Positions 8,003 to 17,443 of a stretch of 50,467 nt of DNA are shown one piece after another. The DNA comes from an uncultured Rhizobiaceae bacterium (GTDB taxonomy: Bacteria > Pseudomonadota > Alphaproteobacteria > Rhizobiales > Rhizobiaceae), in NCBI GenBank assembly GCA_947259295.1, contig CAMYMG010000034.1, positions 1 through 50,467 of the forward strand, read 5' to 3'. The translations under genes and the position numbers were made by a program. The notes below the pieces were generated by a model, which saw only the letters and a program-made list of their open reading frames with translations, was not told the origin of the DNA and made no database searches. Positions within the stretch are counted from its first letter, which is position 1; every line of letters starts with the position of its first letter.

Positions 8003-8926
8003 ATGAACTCCCCGCAGACAGAGGCCGGCGCCATGACGAATCGCACATCACCGGCGTCAGACAGGCGATTGGGCGGAGTCTTGGTGGCGGCCTCGGCCGC
8101 CTTTTTCGGTCTCGCCGGCGTCCTGACGAAATCGATCGACGCCGACGCGCTGGTCGTCAACTGCTGGCGCGGCCTGTTCGGCGGGCTCCTCATCACGGCC
8201 TACGTTCTCTGGCGCCGCTCGAGGCATGGGCCAAAGCTTAAGCTCGGCTGGCGCGGCTGGCTGCTGGCCCTGATCGGTGCCGCGGCCAGCCTTGCCTTCA
8301 TCGCCGCCTTCAAGACGGGCCTGGTCGGCAATGTGGCGATCATCTATGCGACCGTGCCCTTCGCCGCCGCGGTGCTTGCACTGCTGCTGCTTGGCGAGCG
8401 CGTTCGCCGGCAGACCATGCTCGCCGCCCTCGTTTCCATGGCCGGAGTCGGCATTGTCATGCTGCCGGGTGCCGGTGGCGGCAACGTAAGGGGCAATGTC
8501 CTGGCTCTCGTCATGATGCTTTTGAGCGCCCTCTACATGGTGCTGGTCCGCAAGTTCAGGGACACGCCGGTCGTTTGGGCTGCGGCGGTTTCAGCATTTC
8601 TCCTGTTCGGCTTCGGCTGGCTGGTGGCCGACCCGCTTTCGGTCGAGCGGCGCGACATCGGCTTGCTGGCATCCTTCGGCTTCACCTTTGCGATGGCAGT
8701 GGTGCTCTGGACGGAAGGGGCAAGGCTGATACCGGCCCCCGAAGCAGGCCTGATTGGCTCTGCCGAGGTACCCTTCGCCATCTTCTTTGCCTGGCTCTTC
8801 CTCGCCGAGGCATTGCCGATGGAGAGCTGGGCTGGCGGTGCCGTCATCCTGGCGGCGGTATTCGCGCACGGCTATCTCGACTGGCGGGCATCCGGCAAGC
8901 CCGGGATGCACGAACTCGCCGCATAG
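8003..8926 (+). CDS. EamA-family (DMT) transporter
   Basis: The 307-residue protein has about ten hydrophobic segments arranged as two EamA repeats (about residues 20-150 and 165-295). The first contains the typical ATVPFAAAVLALLLLGERV and the second GSAEVPFAIFFAWLFLAEALP. It belongs to the drug/metabolite transporter superfamily of inner-membrane exporters, and the substrate cannot be told from sequence. ATG 8033 is an alternative start that removes a hydrophilic ten-residue leader. The HAD gene follows 65 bp downstream on the same strand. Confidence 0.88.
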   Translation: MNSPQTEAGAMTNRTSPASDRRLGGVLVAASAAFFGLAGVLTKSIDADALVVNCWRGLFGGLLITAYVLWRRSRHGPKLKLGWRGWLLALIGAAASLAFIAAFKTGLVGNVAIIYATVPFAAAVLALLLLGERVRRQTMLAALVSMAGVGIVMLPGAGGGNVRGNVLALVMMLLSALYMVLVRKFRDTPVVWAAAVSAFLLFGFGWLVADPLSVERRDIGLLASFGFTFAMAVVLWTEGARLIPAPEAGLIGSAEVPFAIFFAWLFLAEALPMESWAGGAVILAAVFAHGYLDWRASGKPGMHELAA

Positions 8927-8991
8927 AAGCCGTCGCGGATCGTTGAGCCACTGCCCGCGATGCGGCAAGCTCTTTTCCTGGGAGATTCGCA

Positions 8992-9702
8992 ATGGGCCGA
9001 GCGCGCCTTACCACCATAGGCTTCGATGCCGACGACACGCTGTGGCAGAACGAGCAGTTCTACCAGCTCACCCAGGCACGCTTCGCCGAACTGCTCGCCG
9101 ACCACGCAGACCCCGCCGACCTCTCCGACCGGCTGCTGCAGGCGGAAAAGCGCAATCTCAAGCTCTATGGTTTCGGCATCAAGGGCTTCACGCTGTCGAT
9201 GATAGAGACTGCCATCGACGTGACCGGGGGGCGGGCACCGGCTTCCGTGATTTCACAGATCCTGGCCGCCGGGCGCGACATGCTCGCCCATCCGGTCGAG
9301 ACGCTTCCGCATGCCCGCGAAACGCTCGAAAGACTGTCGGCGTCGCATCGCCTGGTTCTGATCACCAAGGGCGACCTGTTCGACCAGGAACGCAAGGTGG
9401 CGCAGTCGGGCCTCGGCGAGCTCTTCGAATCGGTCGAGATCGTCAGCGACAAGGCACGATCCACCTACGAGAGGATTTTCGCGCGCTTTGGCGACGGTCC
9501 CGAGTCAGGCATGATGGTTGGCAATTCGATGAAATCCGACGTGCTGCCGGCGCTCGAGGCAGGAAGCTGGGGCGTCTACGTGCCGCACGACCTGACCTGG
9601 TCGCTGGAACACGGCGAAGCACCGCTCGACGCGCCCCGATTCCGGCAGGTTGTGCATCTCGGAGAAGTCGTCACACTGGTCGAAGCAATCGAGCGGGAAT
9701 GA
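8992..9702 (+). CDS. HAD-superfamily hydrolase
   Basis: The 236-residue protein has the HAD motifs in order. Motif I is GFDADDTLW (nucleophile Asp and acid/base Asp near residues 11-13). Motif II is LVLITKG. A Lys-containing motif III lies around DQERKVAQSG and motif IV is VGNSMKSDVLPA. The insert after motif I is an alpha-helical C1 cap, as in phosphoglycolate-phosphatase-like members. GGAG lies about eight bases before the ATG. It is probably a small-molecule phosphatase, substrate unknown. Confidence 0.88.
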   Translation: MGRARLTTIGFDADDTLWQNEQFYQLTQARFAELLADHADPADLSDRLLQAEKRNLKLYGFGIKGFTLSMIETAIDVTGGRAPASVISQILAAGRDMLAHPVETLPHARETLERLSASHRLVLITKGDLFDQERKVAQSGLGELFESVEIVSDKARSTYERIFARFGDGPESGMMVGNSMKSDVLPALEAGSWGVYVPHDLTWSLEHGEAPLDAPRFRQVVHLGEVVTLVEAIERE

Positions 9703-9754
9703 GGCGGCTTTGAGGACTGGAGGACGAGCTGAACCGGCCGCCCTTTTCGGACGC

Positions 9755-11323
9755 ATGGCAAAAGCGCCCGGCGGCTCGACCCTTCTGATCATGGTGATCG
9801 CCACGCTCCTTATGGCGCCGGCGTTTTGGTACGGCCATGTGAACGGCCACAGCAGTTTCCTGAACGTGGCGTGGTCGGAAGGCTTCTCGCAGCAGCTGTT
9901 CGCGGGACATCTCTATCCGCGCTGGCTACCCGAGATGAGCGAGGGCGCCGGCAGCCCGGCCTTCTACTTCTACGCCCCGTTGCCCTTCTATCTTGCCGCC
10001 CCGGCCCATTTGATTGTGAGTCCGCGGATGGCCGTGGTGTTTGCCTATTGGCTCATGCTGGCACTTTCCGGCCTGTCATTCCATTTGCTGGCACGTGCAT
10101 TCGTTGGCACGGTGCCTGCCCTCGCCGCCTCGTTGATCTACATGGCCATGCCCTATCATCTGCTTGCCGACATATGGACGAGGGCAGCAATCGGAGAACA
10201 GGCGGCTTTTATCTTCGTGCCGCTATGCCTGCTTTGCGCATATCGCCTCCATCAGTCGGCTGGCTACACGTTCGGACTTGCCGCTAGCTTCGCCGGACTG
10301 CTTCTGTCGCATTTGCCGTCAGCACTCGCATTTTCTCCTTTTCTGGTGGGCTTCTGTCTTTGGACAGCATGGCGTGCCAACTCGATGTGGGTCGTTCTGC
10401 GGGCTTTCTCAGCCGCGACACTCGCCGGCGGCTTAGCTGCCGCCTATCTGTTGCCCGCCCTGTTCCTGCAAGGGATGATCAGGCCGGAATATTGGGGTGT
10501 TAATCTACCGCGGGACTACTTCCTTCTCGACGGCAACACTCAACCTTTCATGAGGTTCTTGGACACCTATGTCGTTGCAATGGGTGCAGTCGTCGGGGTC
10601 GCCTCCGTCGCGATCCCGCTGGCGACACGGGACCGGCAAACCTTGCCCTGGGCAGCCATGGCGCTTGTCGTCCTCTTCCTGACAAGCGCGCTATCCTGGT
10701 GGGTCTGGGCGATTTCACCCGCCTTGGATTTGATCCAGTTTCCCTGGCGAACACTGACCTTCTTTGAAGTGGCGGCGTGCATGCTGCTGGCCTTGGCATT
10801 GGACGCCGGCCTCCCGAGAGCTGGCATGTTGATGCGCCTGATGCTCGTGGTGGCTGTGCTGGTGACCGGAAAGTGCATGCTCGGACGCGGAGTCGCGGGG
10901 GCCGACCCGATCCTGATGTTCAGGACGCCGGCGGTCGAAGACGAGCGGATTGCTGCAGGTGCCGACGCTGCGGAGTATCTGCCGTACTGCCGGACGCCTC
11001 AATCGTCTGATGTCGTGGTGGAGGGGACGTCGCAGAAAATTGTCGAAGCGTCGCTGCCGAAAGCGGGACCGGGCGTGCTGCCAGTTTTCTACTATCCGTT
11101 TCTGACGGTTAGGGTGGACGGGAATGAGGTAGACATTGCCTGTGACCCATCAACGGGATTCATCAAGGCAGAGCTTCCTCTCGGCGCCAATCCTAAAGTC
11201 GAAGCGACGGCGCTGAATGTGGAGCGAATAGGCTATGCTATCACTCTTGCAAGCCTGGCGCTCCTTGCGGGCGGATATCTGTTTTTCGCCGCGCGCGAGC
11301 GCCGGCAATTCAAGCCGGCGTGA
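9755..11323 (+). CDS. Polytopic membrane protein of the PTPS-related (GT-C-like) family
   Basis: The 522-residue protein has about ten to twelve membrane segments and a short soluble C-terminal domain before a last helix. The N-terminal part contains YPRWLPEMSEGAGSPAFYFY, a pattern I associate with the 6-pyruvoyl-tetrahydropterin-synthase-related membrane family. Despite that name, the family looks like GT-C membrane glycosyltransferases. TTG 9710, with GGAGG-like sequence near it, is an alternative start. Codon use is visibly less GC-biased at third positions than in neighbours, which suggests relaxed selection or transfer. It may glycosylate an envelope component, but this is unproven. Confidence 0.6.
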   Translation: MAKAPGGSTLLIMVIATLLMAPAFWYGHVNGHSSFLNVAWSEGFSQQLFAGHLYPRWLPEMSEGAGSPAFYFYAPLPFYLAAPAHLIVSPRMAVVFAYWLMLALSGLSFHLLARAFVGTVPALAASLIYMAMPYHLLADIWTRAAIGEQAAFIFVPLCLLCAYRLHQSAGYTFGLAASFAGLLLSHLPSALAFSPFLVGFCLWTAWRANSMWVVLRAFSAATLAGGLAAAYLLPALFLQGMIRPEYWGVNLPRDYFLLDGNTQPFMRFLDTYVVAMGAVVGVASVAIPLATRDRQTLPWAAMALVVLFLTSALSWWVWAISPALDLIQFPWRTLTFFEVAACMLLALALDAGLPRAGMLMRLMLVVAVLVTGKCMLGRGVAGADPILMFRTPAVEDERIAAGADAAEYLPYCRTPQSSDVVVEGTSQKIVEASLPKAGPGVLPVFYYPFLTVRVDGNEVDIACDPSTGFIKAELPLGANPKVEATALNVERIGYAITLASLALLAGGYLFFAARERRQFKPA

Positions 11324-11325
11324 GC

Positions 11326-12096
11326 TTATTCCGGCTGGCGATACTCGACGAAGCGGTTCTGCCTCGCCTGGTAGATCAGGCCGGTTTCCGTCAGTTCGGG
11401 GCCGGTCAGCGGCAACAGCTTGGCGGCGACCTCGGAGGGATGCGGCAGTGTGGTCGGATCCTCGCCGGGCATTGCCTGGGCGCGCATGGCTGTGCGGGTG
11501 CGGCCGGGATCGAAGGCGTTGACGCGCAGCGCCATGTTGCGGGTCTCATCGGCCCAGGAGCGCGTCAGCGTCTCGATCGCCGCCTTGGAGGCCGCGTAAG
11601 GCCCCCAGAAAGCGCGCGCCGTATGGGCGGCGTTTGACGAGACGACGACAGCGCGTCCGGCATCGGAGAGCCGCAGCAACGGGTCGACCGAGCGGATCAG
11701 CCGCCAGGTGCCGGTGACGTTGACGGCCATGACCTTCTCGAAGGTCTTCGCCTCGACATGGCCGATCGGCGAGATGGTGCCGAGCACGCCGGCATTGGCG
11801 ACCAGAATGTCGAGCTTGCCCCAGCGCTCATGGATGGCGCCGCCGAGACGGTCGATGCCCTGCATGTCCGTCAGGTCGAGCGGCACCAGCGTGGCCTCGC
11901 CCTTGCCGGTCCGGCCATGCTCGGCCTTGATCTCGTCGTCGAGTTCCTCGAGCCCGCCGACGGTGCGTGCGACGGCGATCACATGCGCGCCGGCCGCCGC
12001 CATCTGCCTGGCGACGAAATAGCCGATGCCGCGCGATGCGCCGGTGACCAGCGCGATGCGTCCGGAAAGGTCCGGTGTCACGTCAGAGAAAGACAA
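11326..12096 (-). CDS. SDR-family NAD(P)-dependent oxidoreductase
   Basis: The 256-residue classical short-chain dehydrogenase has the nucleotide-binding motif TGASRGIG near residues 19-26, NAG in ILVANAGVLG, a catalytic Ser in VVVSSNAAH, and YAASK with catalytic Tyr and Lys. It begins two bases after the purF stop with a TTG codon. A GTG five codons further in (12081) is an alternative. It is last in a cvpA-purF-SDR run that is often kept in rhizobia. The substrate is unknown. Confidence 0.85.
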   Translation of the reverse strand: MSFSDVTPDLSGRIALVTGASRGIGYFVARQMAAAGAHVIAVARTVGGLEELDDEIKAEHGRTGKGEATLVPLDLTDMQGIDRLGGAIHERWGKLDILVANAGVLGTISPIGHVEAKTFEKVMAVNVTGTWRLIRSVDPLLRLSDAGRAVVVSSNAAHTARAFWGPYAASKAAIETLTRSWADETRNMALRVNAFDPGRTRTAMRAQAMPGEDPTTLPHPSEVAAKLLPLTGPELTETGLIYQARQNRFVEYRQPE

Positions 12097-12098
12097 TG

Positions 12099-13562
12099 CT
12101 AGTGGCCACCCGACGCGAGCAGTGACAGGGTGCGCACATTGTCCGAACCCTCGTGATCGGCCAGCCTCGTCGGGTACTGGGCGGTGAAGCAGGCGTCGCA
12201 GAATTGCGGCTGGTCATTGTTGCGCTGAACTTCGCCGACGGCGCGGTAAAGACCGTCGATCGACAGGAAGCCGAGCGAATCGACACGGATGAAATCGGCC
12301 ATCTCCTCGACCGACATGCGCGAGGCCAGCAGCTTTGACGTCTCCGGCGTGTCGACGCCGTAGAAGCAGGACGAGCGCGTCGGCGGCGAAGCGATGCGCA
12401 TGTGCACTTCCTTCGCGCCAGCGTCGCGCACCATCTGCACGATCTTCTGGCTGGTGGTGCCCCGCACGATGGAATCATCGACCAGCACGACGCGCTTGCC
12501 TTCGATCATCTTGCGGTTGGCATTGTGCTTCAGCTTCACGCCCATGTGGCGGATGGAATCGCTGGGCTGGATGAAGGTGCGGCCGACATAGTGGTTGCGG
12601 ATGATGCCGAGCTCGAAGGGCAGGCCGGCGGCCTGCGCGAAGCCGATTGCGGCTGGCGTTCCCGAATCGGGCACCGGCACGATGATGTCGGCATCGACAG
12701 GGCTCTCGAGCGCGAGCTCGGCGCCGATGCGCTTGCGCACATCGTAAACGTTGCGACCCTCGACCGAGGAGTCCGGCCGGGCGAAATAGACATATTCGAA
12801 GACGCAAAAGCGCGGCTTCTGCGGCTCGAACGGGAAGAAGCTTTCGATGCCCTTGCCGGTCACAACGACCATTTCGCCGGGCTTCAGGTCGCGCACGAAG
12901 CGCGCGCCGATGATGTCGAGCGCACAGGTTTCGGAGGCGAGGATCCAGGCGCCGTCGAGATCGCCAAGCACCAGCGGGCGGATGCCGAGCGGATCGCGGC
13001 AGCCGATCATCTTCTTCGACGTCAGGGCGACCAGCGAGAAGGCGCCTTCGAGCTGACGCACCGCCTCGATGAAACGCGAGTTGACGTCCTTCTCGCGGCT
13101 GGTCGCCACGAGATGCAGGATCGTCTCGGTGTCGGAGGTCGAGGAGAAGATCGAGCCCTGCTTCTGCAGCGTGCGCTGCACCGTCATGGCGTTGGTGATG
13201 TTGCCATTGTGCGCGATGGCGAAGCCGCCGTCGGCGAGTTCGGCAAACAGCGGCTGCACGTTGCGCAGGCCCGAGCCGCCGGTAGTCGCGTAGCGGGTGT
13301 GGCCGATGGCGCGGTTGCCCTTCAGGCTGTCGATGACGGCCTGCGTGGTGAAGGTATCGCCGATCAGGCCGATATGGCGCTCGACGTGGAACTGCGAGCC
13401 GTCGTAGGAAACGATGCCCGCCGCTTCCTGGCCGCGGTGCTGCAGCGCGTGCAGGCCGAGCGTGACGATGGCGGCGGCGTCCTGTCGCCCGAAAATCCCG
13501 AACACGCCGCACTCGTCGTGAAAATGATCATCGGCCTCGGCCAGCAAGGAATCGTCCGCCAT
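12099..13562 (-). CDS. purF: Amidophosphoribosyltransferase
   Basis: This enzyme catalyses the first step of purine synthesis, moving glutamine amide nitrogen to PRPP. With ATG 13562 it is 487 residues. A short propeptide precedes Cys18 (HDECGVFGI), the N-terminal nucleophile of the class II glutaminase domain (about residues 18-240). The phosphoribosyltransferase half has the PRPP loop VVLVDDSIVRGTT. Earlier in-frame starts (13592, 13622) would only add a non-conserved leader. It follows cvpA on the same strand, as in many bacteria. Confidence 0.95.
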   Translation of the reverse strand: MADDSLLAEADDHFHDECGVFGIFGRQDAAAIVTLGLHALQHRGQEAAGIVSYDGSQFHVERHIGLIGDTFTTQAVIDSLKGNRAIGHTRYATTGGSGLRNVQPLFAELADGGFAIAHNGNITNAMTVQRTLQKQGSIFSSTSDTETILHLVATSREKDVNSRFIEAVRQLEGAFSLVALTSKKMIGCRDPLGIRPLVLGDLDGAWILASETCALDIIGARFVRDLKPGEMVVVTGKGIESFFPFEPQKPRFCVFEYVYFARPDSSVEGRNVYDVRKRIGAELALESPVDADIIVPVPDSGTPAAIGFAQAAGLPFELGIIRNHYVGRTFIQPSDSIRHMGVKLKHNANRKMIEGKRVVLVDDSIVRGTTSQKIVQMVRDAGAKEVHMRIASPPTRSSCFYGVDTPETSKLLASRMSVEEMADFIRVDSLGFLSIDGLYRAVGEVQRNNDQPQFCDACFTAQYPTRLADHEGSDNVRTLSLLASGGH

Positions 13563-13642
13563 CGGGCTGTCTCGCGTCAGAAAAAACGACATATAGTGCA
13601 GCGCGTGCCGCTGCGCCACCATCCGTTATGGCTGGCCTGATT

Positions 13643-14257
13643 TTATTCGGCCGGCGGTGAAGCGTCCGAAGGCTGGTCCTCGATCGGCGGGGCGTCCGCC
13701 GGTGCCTCGGCCGCGGGTGCACCGGAACCGGGCTCTGGCGGTGCGGAATCGGGCGAGAGGCGCTTCAGGATCGAGTTTTCGGGATCGTCGGGCAGCATTC
13801 TTTCGAGCGAGGCTCCGATCGATTCCAGCAGCGGGCGCGACTTGGCATTCGCGATCCAGGCCGGCGGGTTGGTGCCGACGAGCCAGTTGAAGAACAGCAG
13901 CGCCACGGCGACCACGAGAATGCCGCGCGCCGCGCCGTAGAGGAAGCCGAGCGTGCGGTCGAGCGCGCCGATCCTGGAATCGATGATCCAGTCGGCGATC
14001 TTCATGGTGATGATGGTCACGATGATCAGCGCGATGATGAAGACGATGCCGGCCGCCGCGACGATGGCGATCTGCGTGTTGTCGATATAGGGCTGAACAT
14101 GGGGCAGCACGAGCGGGTAAAGCAGGAATGCGGCAACCGCGGCCGCCGCCCAGGAGGCTATCGAGAGGATTTCCCGCGACAGGCCGCGCACCATGGCGAG
14201 CATGGCCGATACGAGAGTGAAGCCGACGAGAATTCCGTCAAGCAGCGTAATCGGCAT
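13643..14257 (-). CDS. cvpA: CvpA-family membrane protein
   Basis: The 204-residue protein has four hydrophobic segments in its first 130 residues and the family pattern RGLSREILSIASW near residues 23-36. The last 60 residues are Pro/Ala/Glu-rich and disordered, an extension usual in rhizobia. In E. coli CvpA is needed for colicin V production and bile-salt resistance. Its biochemical role is still unclear. It lies between radA and purF on the same strand, so co-expression with purF is likely. Confidence 0.88.
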   Translation of the reverse strand: MPITLLDGILVGFTLVSAMLAMVRGLSREILSIASWAAAAVAAFLLYPLVLPHVQPYIDNTQIAIVAAAGIVFIIALIIVTIITMKIADWIIDSRIGALDRTLGFLYGAARGILVVAVALLFFNWLVGTNPPAWIANAKSRPLLESIGASLERMLPDDPENSILKRLSPDSAPPEPGSGAPAAEAPADAPPIEDQPSDASPPAE

Positions 14258-14287
14258 GGTTGCGGCCCCACTCCATGATAACCGGTG

Positions 14288-15691
14288 TCAGTCGACATCC
14301 TCGGCGCGGCTGCGCTTCGACCCGGCAATTCGAATTACGAGATCGGTCAGCGTCGATGGCTGGAATGAACGTCCGGCCATCGCCCCCGCCGGCTCCTCGC
14401 TCCCCAGCGGCAAGACCGCTTGTCCGAACCCCAGCTTTTCGGCTTCCTTGAGACGCTGCTGCGCATGCGCGACAGGCCTTATGGCGCCCGAAAGGCTGAT
14501 TTCGCCGAAATAGACGCAATCGGCGGGAAGGGCAATACCGGTGAGCGACGAAACCAGGGCGGCTGCCACCGCCAGGTCGGCGGCGGGCTCCGAGATGCGG
14601 TATCCCCCCGCCACGTTGAGATAGACATCGTGGGTGGCGAAACGCACGCCGCAATGCGCCTCGAGCACGGCGAGCACCATGGCCAGCCGCGGCTGGTCCC
14701 AGCCGACGACGGCGCGGCGCGGCGTGCCGAGAGGCGAGGGGGCGACCAGCGCCTGGATCTCCACCAGCACCGGGCGCGTGCCCTCCATGCCGGCAAACAC
14801 CGCGGCCCCGGGCGCCTTGGCGTGGCGTTCGCCGAGAAACAGTTCGGACGGATTGGCGACCTCGCGCAGGCCCTTGTCCGACATCTCGAACACGCCGATC
14901 TCGTCGGTCGGGCCGAAGCGGTTCTTGACCGCGCGCAGGATGCGGAAATGGTGCGCCCCTTCACCTTCGAAATAGAGTACCGCGTCGACCATGTGCTCGA
15001 CGACCCGCGGACCGGCGATCTGCCCCTCCTTGGTTACGTGGCCGACCAGCACGATCGCGGCGCCTGTGGATTTCGCGTAGCGGATGACGATCTGCGCCGA
15101 GGCGCGCACCTGCGTGACCGTGCCCGGCGCCGAATCGGCAAGGTCCGTCCACAGCGTCTGGATCGAATCGAGAATCACGAGGTCGGGCCGGCGCCCTTCT
15201 GAAATCGTCGCCAGAATATCCTCGACATTGGTCTCGGCCGCGAGTTCGACGGGGGCCGACGCCGCACCGAGACGCTGGGCGCGCAGCCGCACCTGGGCGA
15301 CCGCTTCCTCGCCCGACACATAGACGACGCGGTGCCCCTTGTTGGCGAGCGCTGCCGCCGCCTGCATCAGCAGCGTCGACTTGCCGATGCCAGGGTCGCC
15401 GCCGACGAGAATGGCCGAACCGCGCACGAACCCGCCGCCGGTCGCCCGGTCGAGTTCGGCAATGCCGGACGCAATGCGCGGCGCGTCCTCGATGTCGCCC
15501 GACAGCGTCGTGAGAGCCACGGCGCGGCCCTTGCGCGACGAGCGCAGGCTCTGCGGACCGCCGCCCACGCCGCCCGCCGTGCCTTCCTCGACCAGCGTGT
15601 TCCACTCGCCGCAGGCATCGCATTTGCCGGCCCAGCGCTGATGCGTGGCGCCGCAACTCTGGCAGATGAACTGGGTGCGTGCCTTGGCCAT
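14288..15691 (-). CDS. radA: DNA repair protein RadA
   Basis: The 467-residue protein starts with a four-Cys zinc finger (CQSC ... CDACGEW, residues 10-30). A RecA-like ATPase core follows with Walker A GGDPGIGKST near residue 98 and the RadA-specific KNRFG motif near residue 257. A C-terminal Lon-protease-like domain completes it. RadA is a branch-migration helicase that processes recombination intermediates with RecA. Length and motifs are standard. The 69 bp between it and dnaB contain no gene, although many relatives have alr there. Confidence 0.96.
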   Translation of the reverse strand: MAKARTQFICQSCGATHQRWAGKCDACGEWNTLVEEGTAGGVGGGPQSLRSSRKGRAVALTTLSGDIEDAPRIASGIAELDRATGGGFVRGSAILVGGDPGIGKSTLLMQAAAALANKGHRVVYVSGEEAVAQVRLRAQRLGAASAPVELAAETNVEDILATISEGRRPDLVILDSIQTLWTDLADSAPGTVTQVRASAQIVIRYAKSTGAAIVLVGHVTKEGQIAGPRVVEHMVDAVLYFEGEGAHHFRILRAVKNRFGPTDEIGVFEMSDKGLREVANPSELFLGERHAKAPGAAVFAGMEGTRPVLVEIQALVAPSPLGTPRRAVVGWDQPRLAMVLAVLEAHCGVRFATHDVYLNVAGGYRISEPAADLAVAAALVSSLTGIALPADCVYFGEISLSGAIRPVAHAQQRLKEAEKLGFGQAVLPLGSEEPAGAMAGRSFQPSTLTDLVIRIAGSKRSRAEDVD

Positions 15692-15760
15692 CAGCGGCGG
15701 CGGACCAGTCCCGCGCCGAAACCGGCCGAAAGCGTCGTGACGCGGTTGGAGACCACGCGC

Positions 15761-17248
15761 CTACTCAAAGCGGTCCGGCAGATGGTGCTCCTCGGCCAGG
15801 TCCGAGAACTGCGTGAACTCGCCGACGAAGGCCAGGCTGACGGTTCCCGTGGGACCGTGGCGCTGCTTGGCGATGACGACCTCGGCCTTGCCCCGCGCCT
15901 CGTTCATGTCGTTTTCCCACTGGACATATTCCGGCGTGCCGGGCTTCGGCTCCTTGTTCTTGAGGTAGTACTCCTCGCGATAGACGAAGAGCACCACGTC
16001 GGCGTCCTGCTCGATGGAGCCGGATTCGCGCAGATCGGAGAGTTGCGGGTGCTTATCGTCGCGGCTTTCGACCTGGCGCGACAGCTGCGAGAGCGCGATG
16101 ATCGGCACGCCGAGTTCCTTGCCCAGCGCCTTCAGCCCGGTGGTAATCTCGGTGATCTCCTGCACGCGGTTCTGCGCGTTCTTCGTCGAACCCTGCATTA
16201 GCTGGATATAGTCGATGATCATCACGTCGAGGCCGCGCTGGCGCTTCAGCCGTCGCGCGCGCGCCGCCAGCTGGGCAATCGAAATGCCGCCCGTGGAATC
16301 GATATAGAGCGGAATCTTCTGCAGCATCTGGGTGCAGTGGACCAGCTTCTCGAAATCCGTCTCGGTCAGGTCGCCGCGCCTAATTTTCGAGGACGGGACC
16401 TGCGCCTGCTCCGAGATGATGCGGGTGGCGAGCTGTTCCGACGACATTTCGAGCGAGAAGAAGCCGATGACGCCGCCGTTCTTGGCCTTGATGGTGCCGT
16501 CGGCCTGCTGGTCGGGTTCATAGGCATTGGCGATGTTGAAGGCGATGTTGGTCGCGAGCGAGGTCTTGCCCATGCCCGGGCGGCCGGCCAGCACGATCAG
16601 GTCGGAGGGCTGCAGCCCGCCCATCTTGGCGTCCAGGTCGCGCAAACCCGTCGAGATGCCCGACAGATGCCCATCGCGCATATAGGCGGCGCTGGCCATG
16701 TCGATCGCCATCTTGACCGCGTCCGAGAAGCTTTCGAAGCCGCCGTCGTAGCGGCCGGTTTCGGCCAGTTCGAACAGCCGCCGTTCGGCATCCTCGATCT
16801 GCGCCTGCGGCGCCATGTCGACGGGCGCGTCATAGGCGATGTTGACCATGTCCTCGCCGACGGTGATCAGCGCGCGCCGCGTCGCGAGGTCGTAGATCGC
16901 GCGGCCGTAGTCGCCGGCATTGATGACGTTGACGGCTTCTGCGGCAAGGCGCGCGAGATAATGCGCGACCGTCATGTCGCCGACCTTCTCGTCGGCCGGC
17001 AGGAAGGTCTTGATGGTGACCGGGTTGGCCATCTTGCCCATGCGGATGAGCTCGGCCGAGACCTCGTAGATCTTGCGGTGCAGCGGTTCGTAGAAGTGCT
17101 GCGACTTCAGGAAGTCCGACACCCGGTAGAAGGCGTCGTTGTTGACCAGGATCGCGCCGAGCAGCGCCTGCTCGGCCTCGATATTGTTGGGCGCCTCGCG
17201 ATAAAGCGGTGTTTCCGCGACCTCGAATTTTCGCGCTGCGTCAGCCAT
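15761..17248 (-). CDS. dnaB: Replicative DNA helicase
   Basis: The 495-residue protein has the DnaB N-terminal helical domain (NNIEAEQALLGAIL near residue 21) and a RecA-like motor domain with Walker A AGRPGMGKTS near residue 220. DnaB motifs MIIDYIQLM and ALSQLSRQVE are present. It forms the hexameric ring that unwinds DNA ahead of the replisome. No intein is visible. Coding is on the minus strand, upstream of radA. Confidence 0.97.
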   Translation of the reverse strand: MADAARKFEVAETPLYREAPNNIEAEQALLGAILVNNDAFYRVSDFLKSQHFYEPLHRKIYEVSAELIRMGKMANPVTIKTFLPADEKVGDMTVAHYLARLAAEAVNVINAGDYGRAIYDLATRRALITVGEDMVNIAYDAPVDMAPQAQIEDAERRLFELAETGRYDGGFESFSDAVKMAIDMASAAYMRDGHLSGISTGLRDLDAKMGGLQPSDLIVLAGRPGMGKTSLATNIAFNIANAYEPDQQADGTIKAKNGGVIGFFSLEMSSEQLATRIISEQAQVPSSKIRRGDLTETDFEKLVHCTQMLQKIPLYIDSTGGISIAQLAARARRLKRQRGLDVMIIDYIQLMQGSTKNAQNRVQEITEITTGLKALGKELGVPIIALSQLSRQVESRDDKHPQLSDLRESGSIEQDADVVLFVYREEYYLKNKEPKPGTPEYVQWENDMNEARGKAEVVIAKQRHGPTGTVSLAFVGEFTQFSDLAEEHHLPDRFE

Positions 17249-17443
17249 GTCGTCCCCGTTCCTTGCCCGGTCACTGCCCTACCAGAGTCGCTGCTGTGCG
17301 GGTGAAGTTTCACCGGCCGTGCCCGCGATTCACAGCCCTCCCGTGACGGTGGAAAGAATCACGGTTGACTCGAATCGAATGGCGACAATAGCGCGGAGCA
17401 CTGGAACAAAACAAGAAAGTAGCGGCGGTATGGAAAGGCTGTC

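Noticed and set aside
12402..13640. 412-codon plus-strand frame over purF
   Set aside because: Antisense shadow. purF on the minus strand is unambiguous.
15692..15760. Short peptide ending in Arg-Arg-Arg between dnaB and radA as an alr remnant
   Set aside because: About 20 codons with no convincing match to the racemase C terminus. Treated as non-coding.
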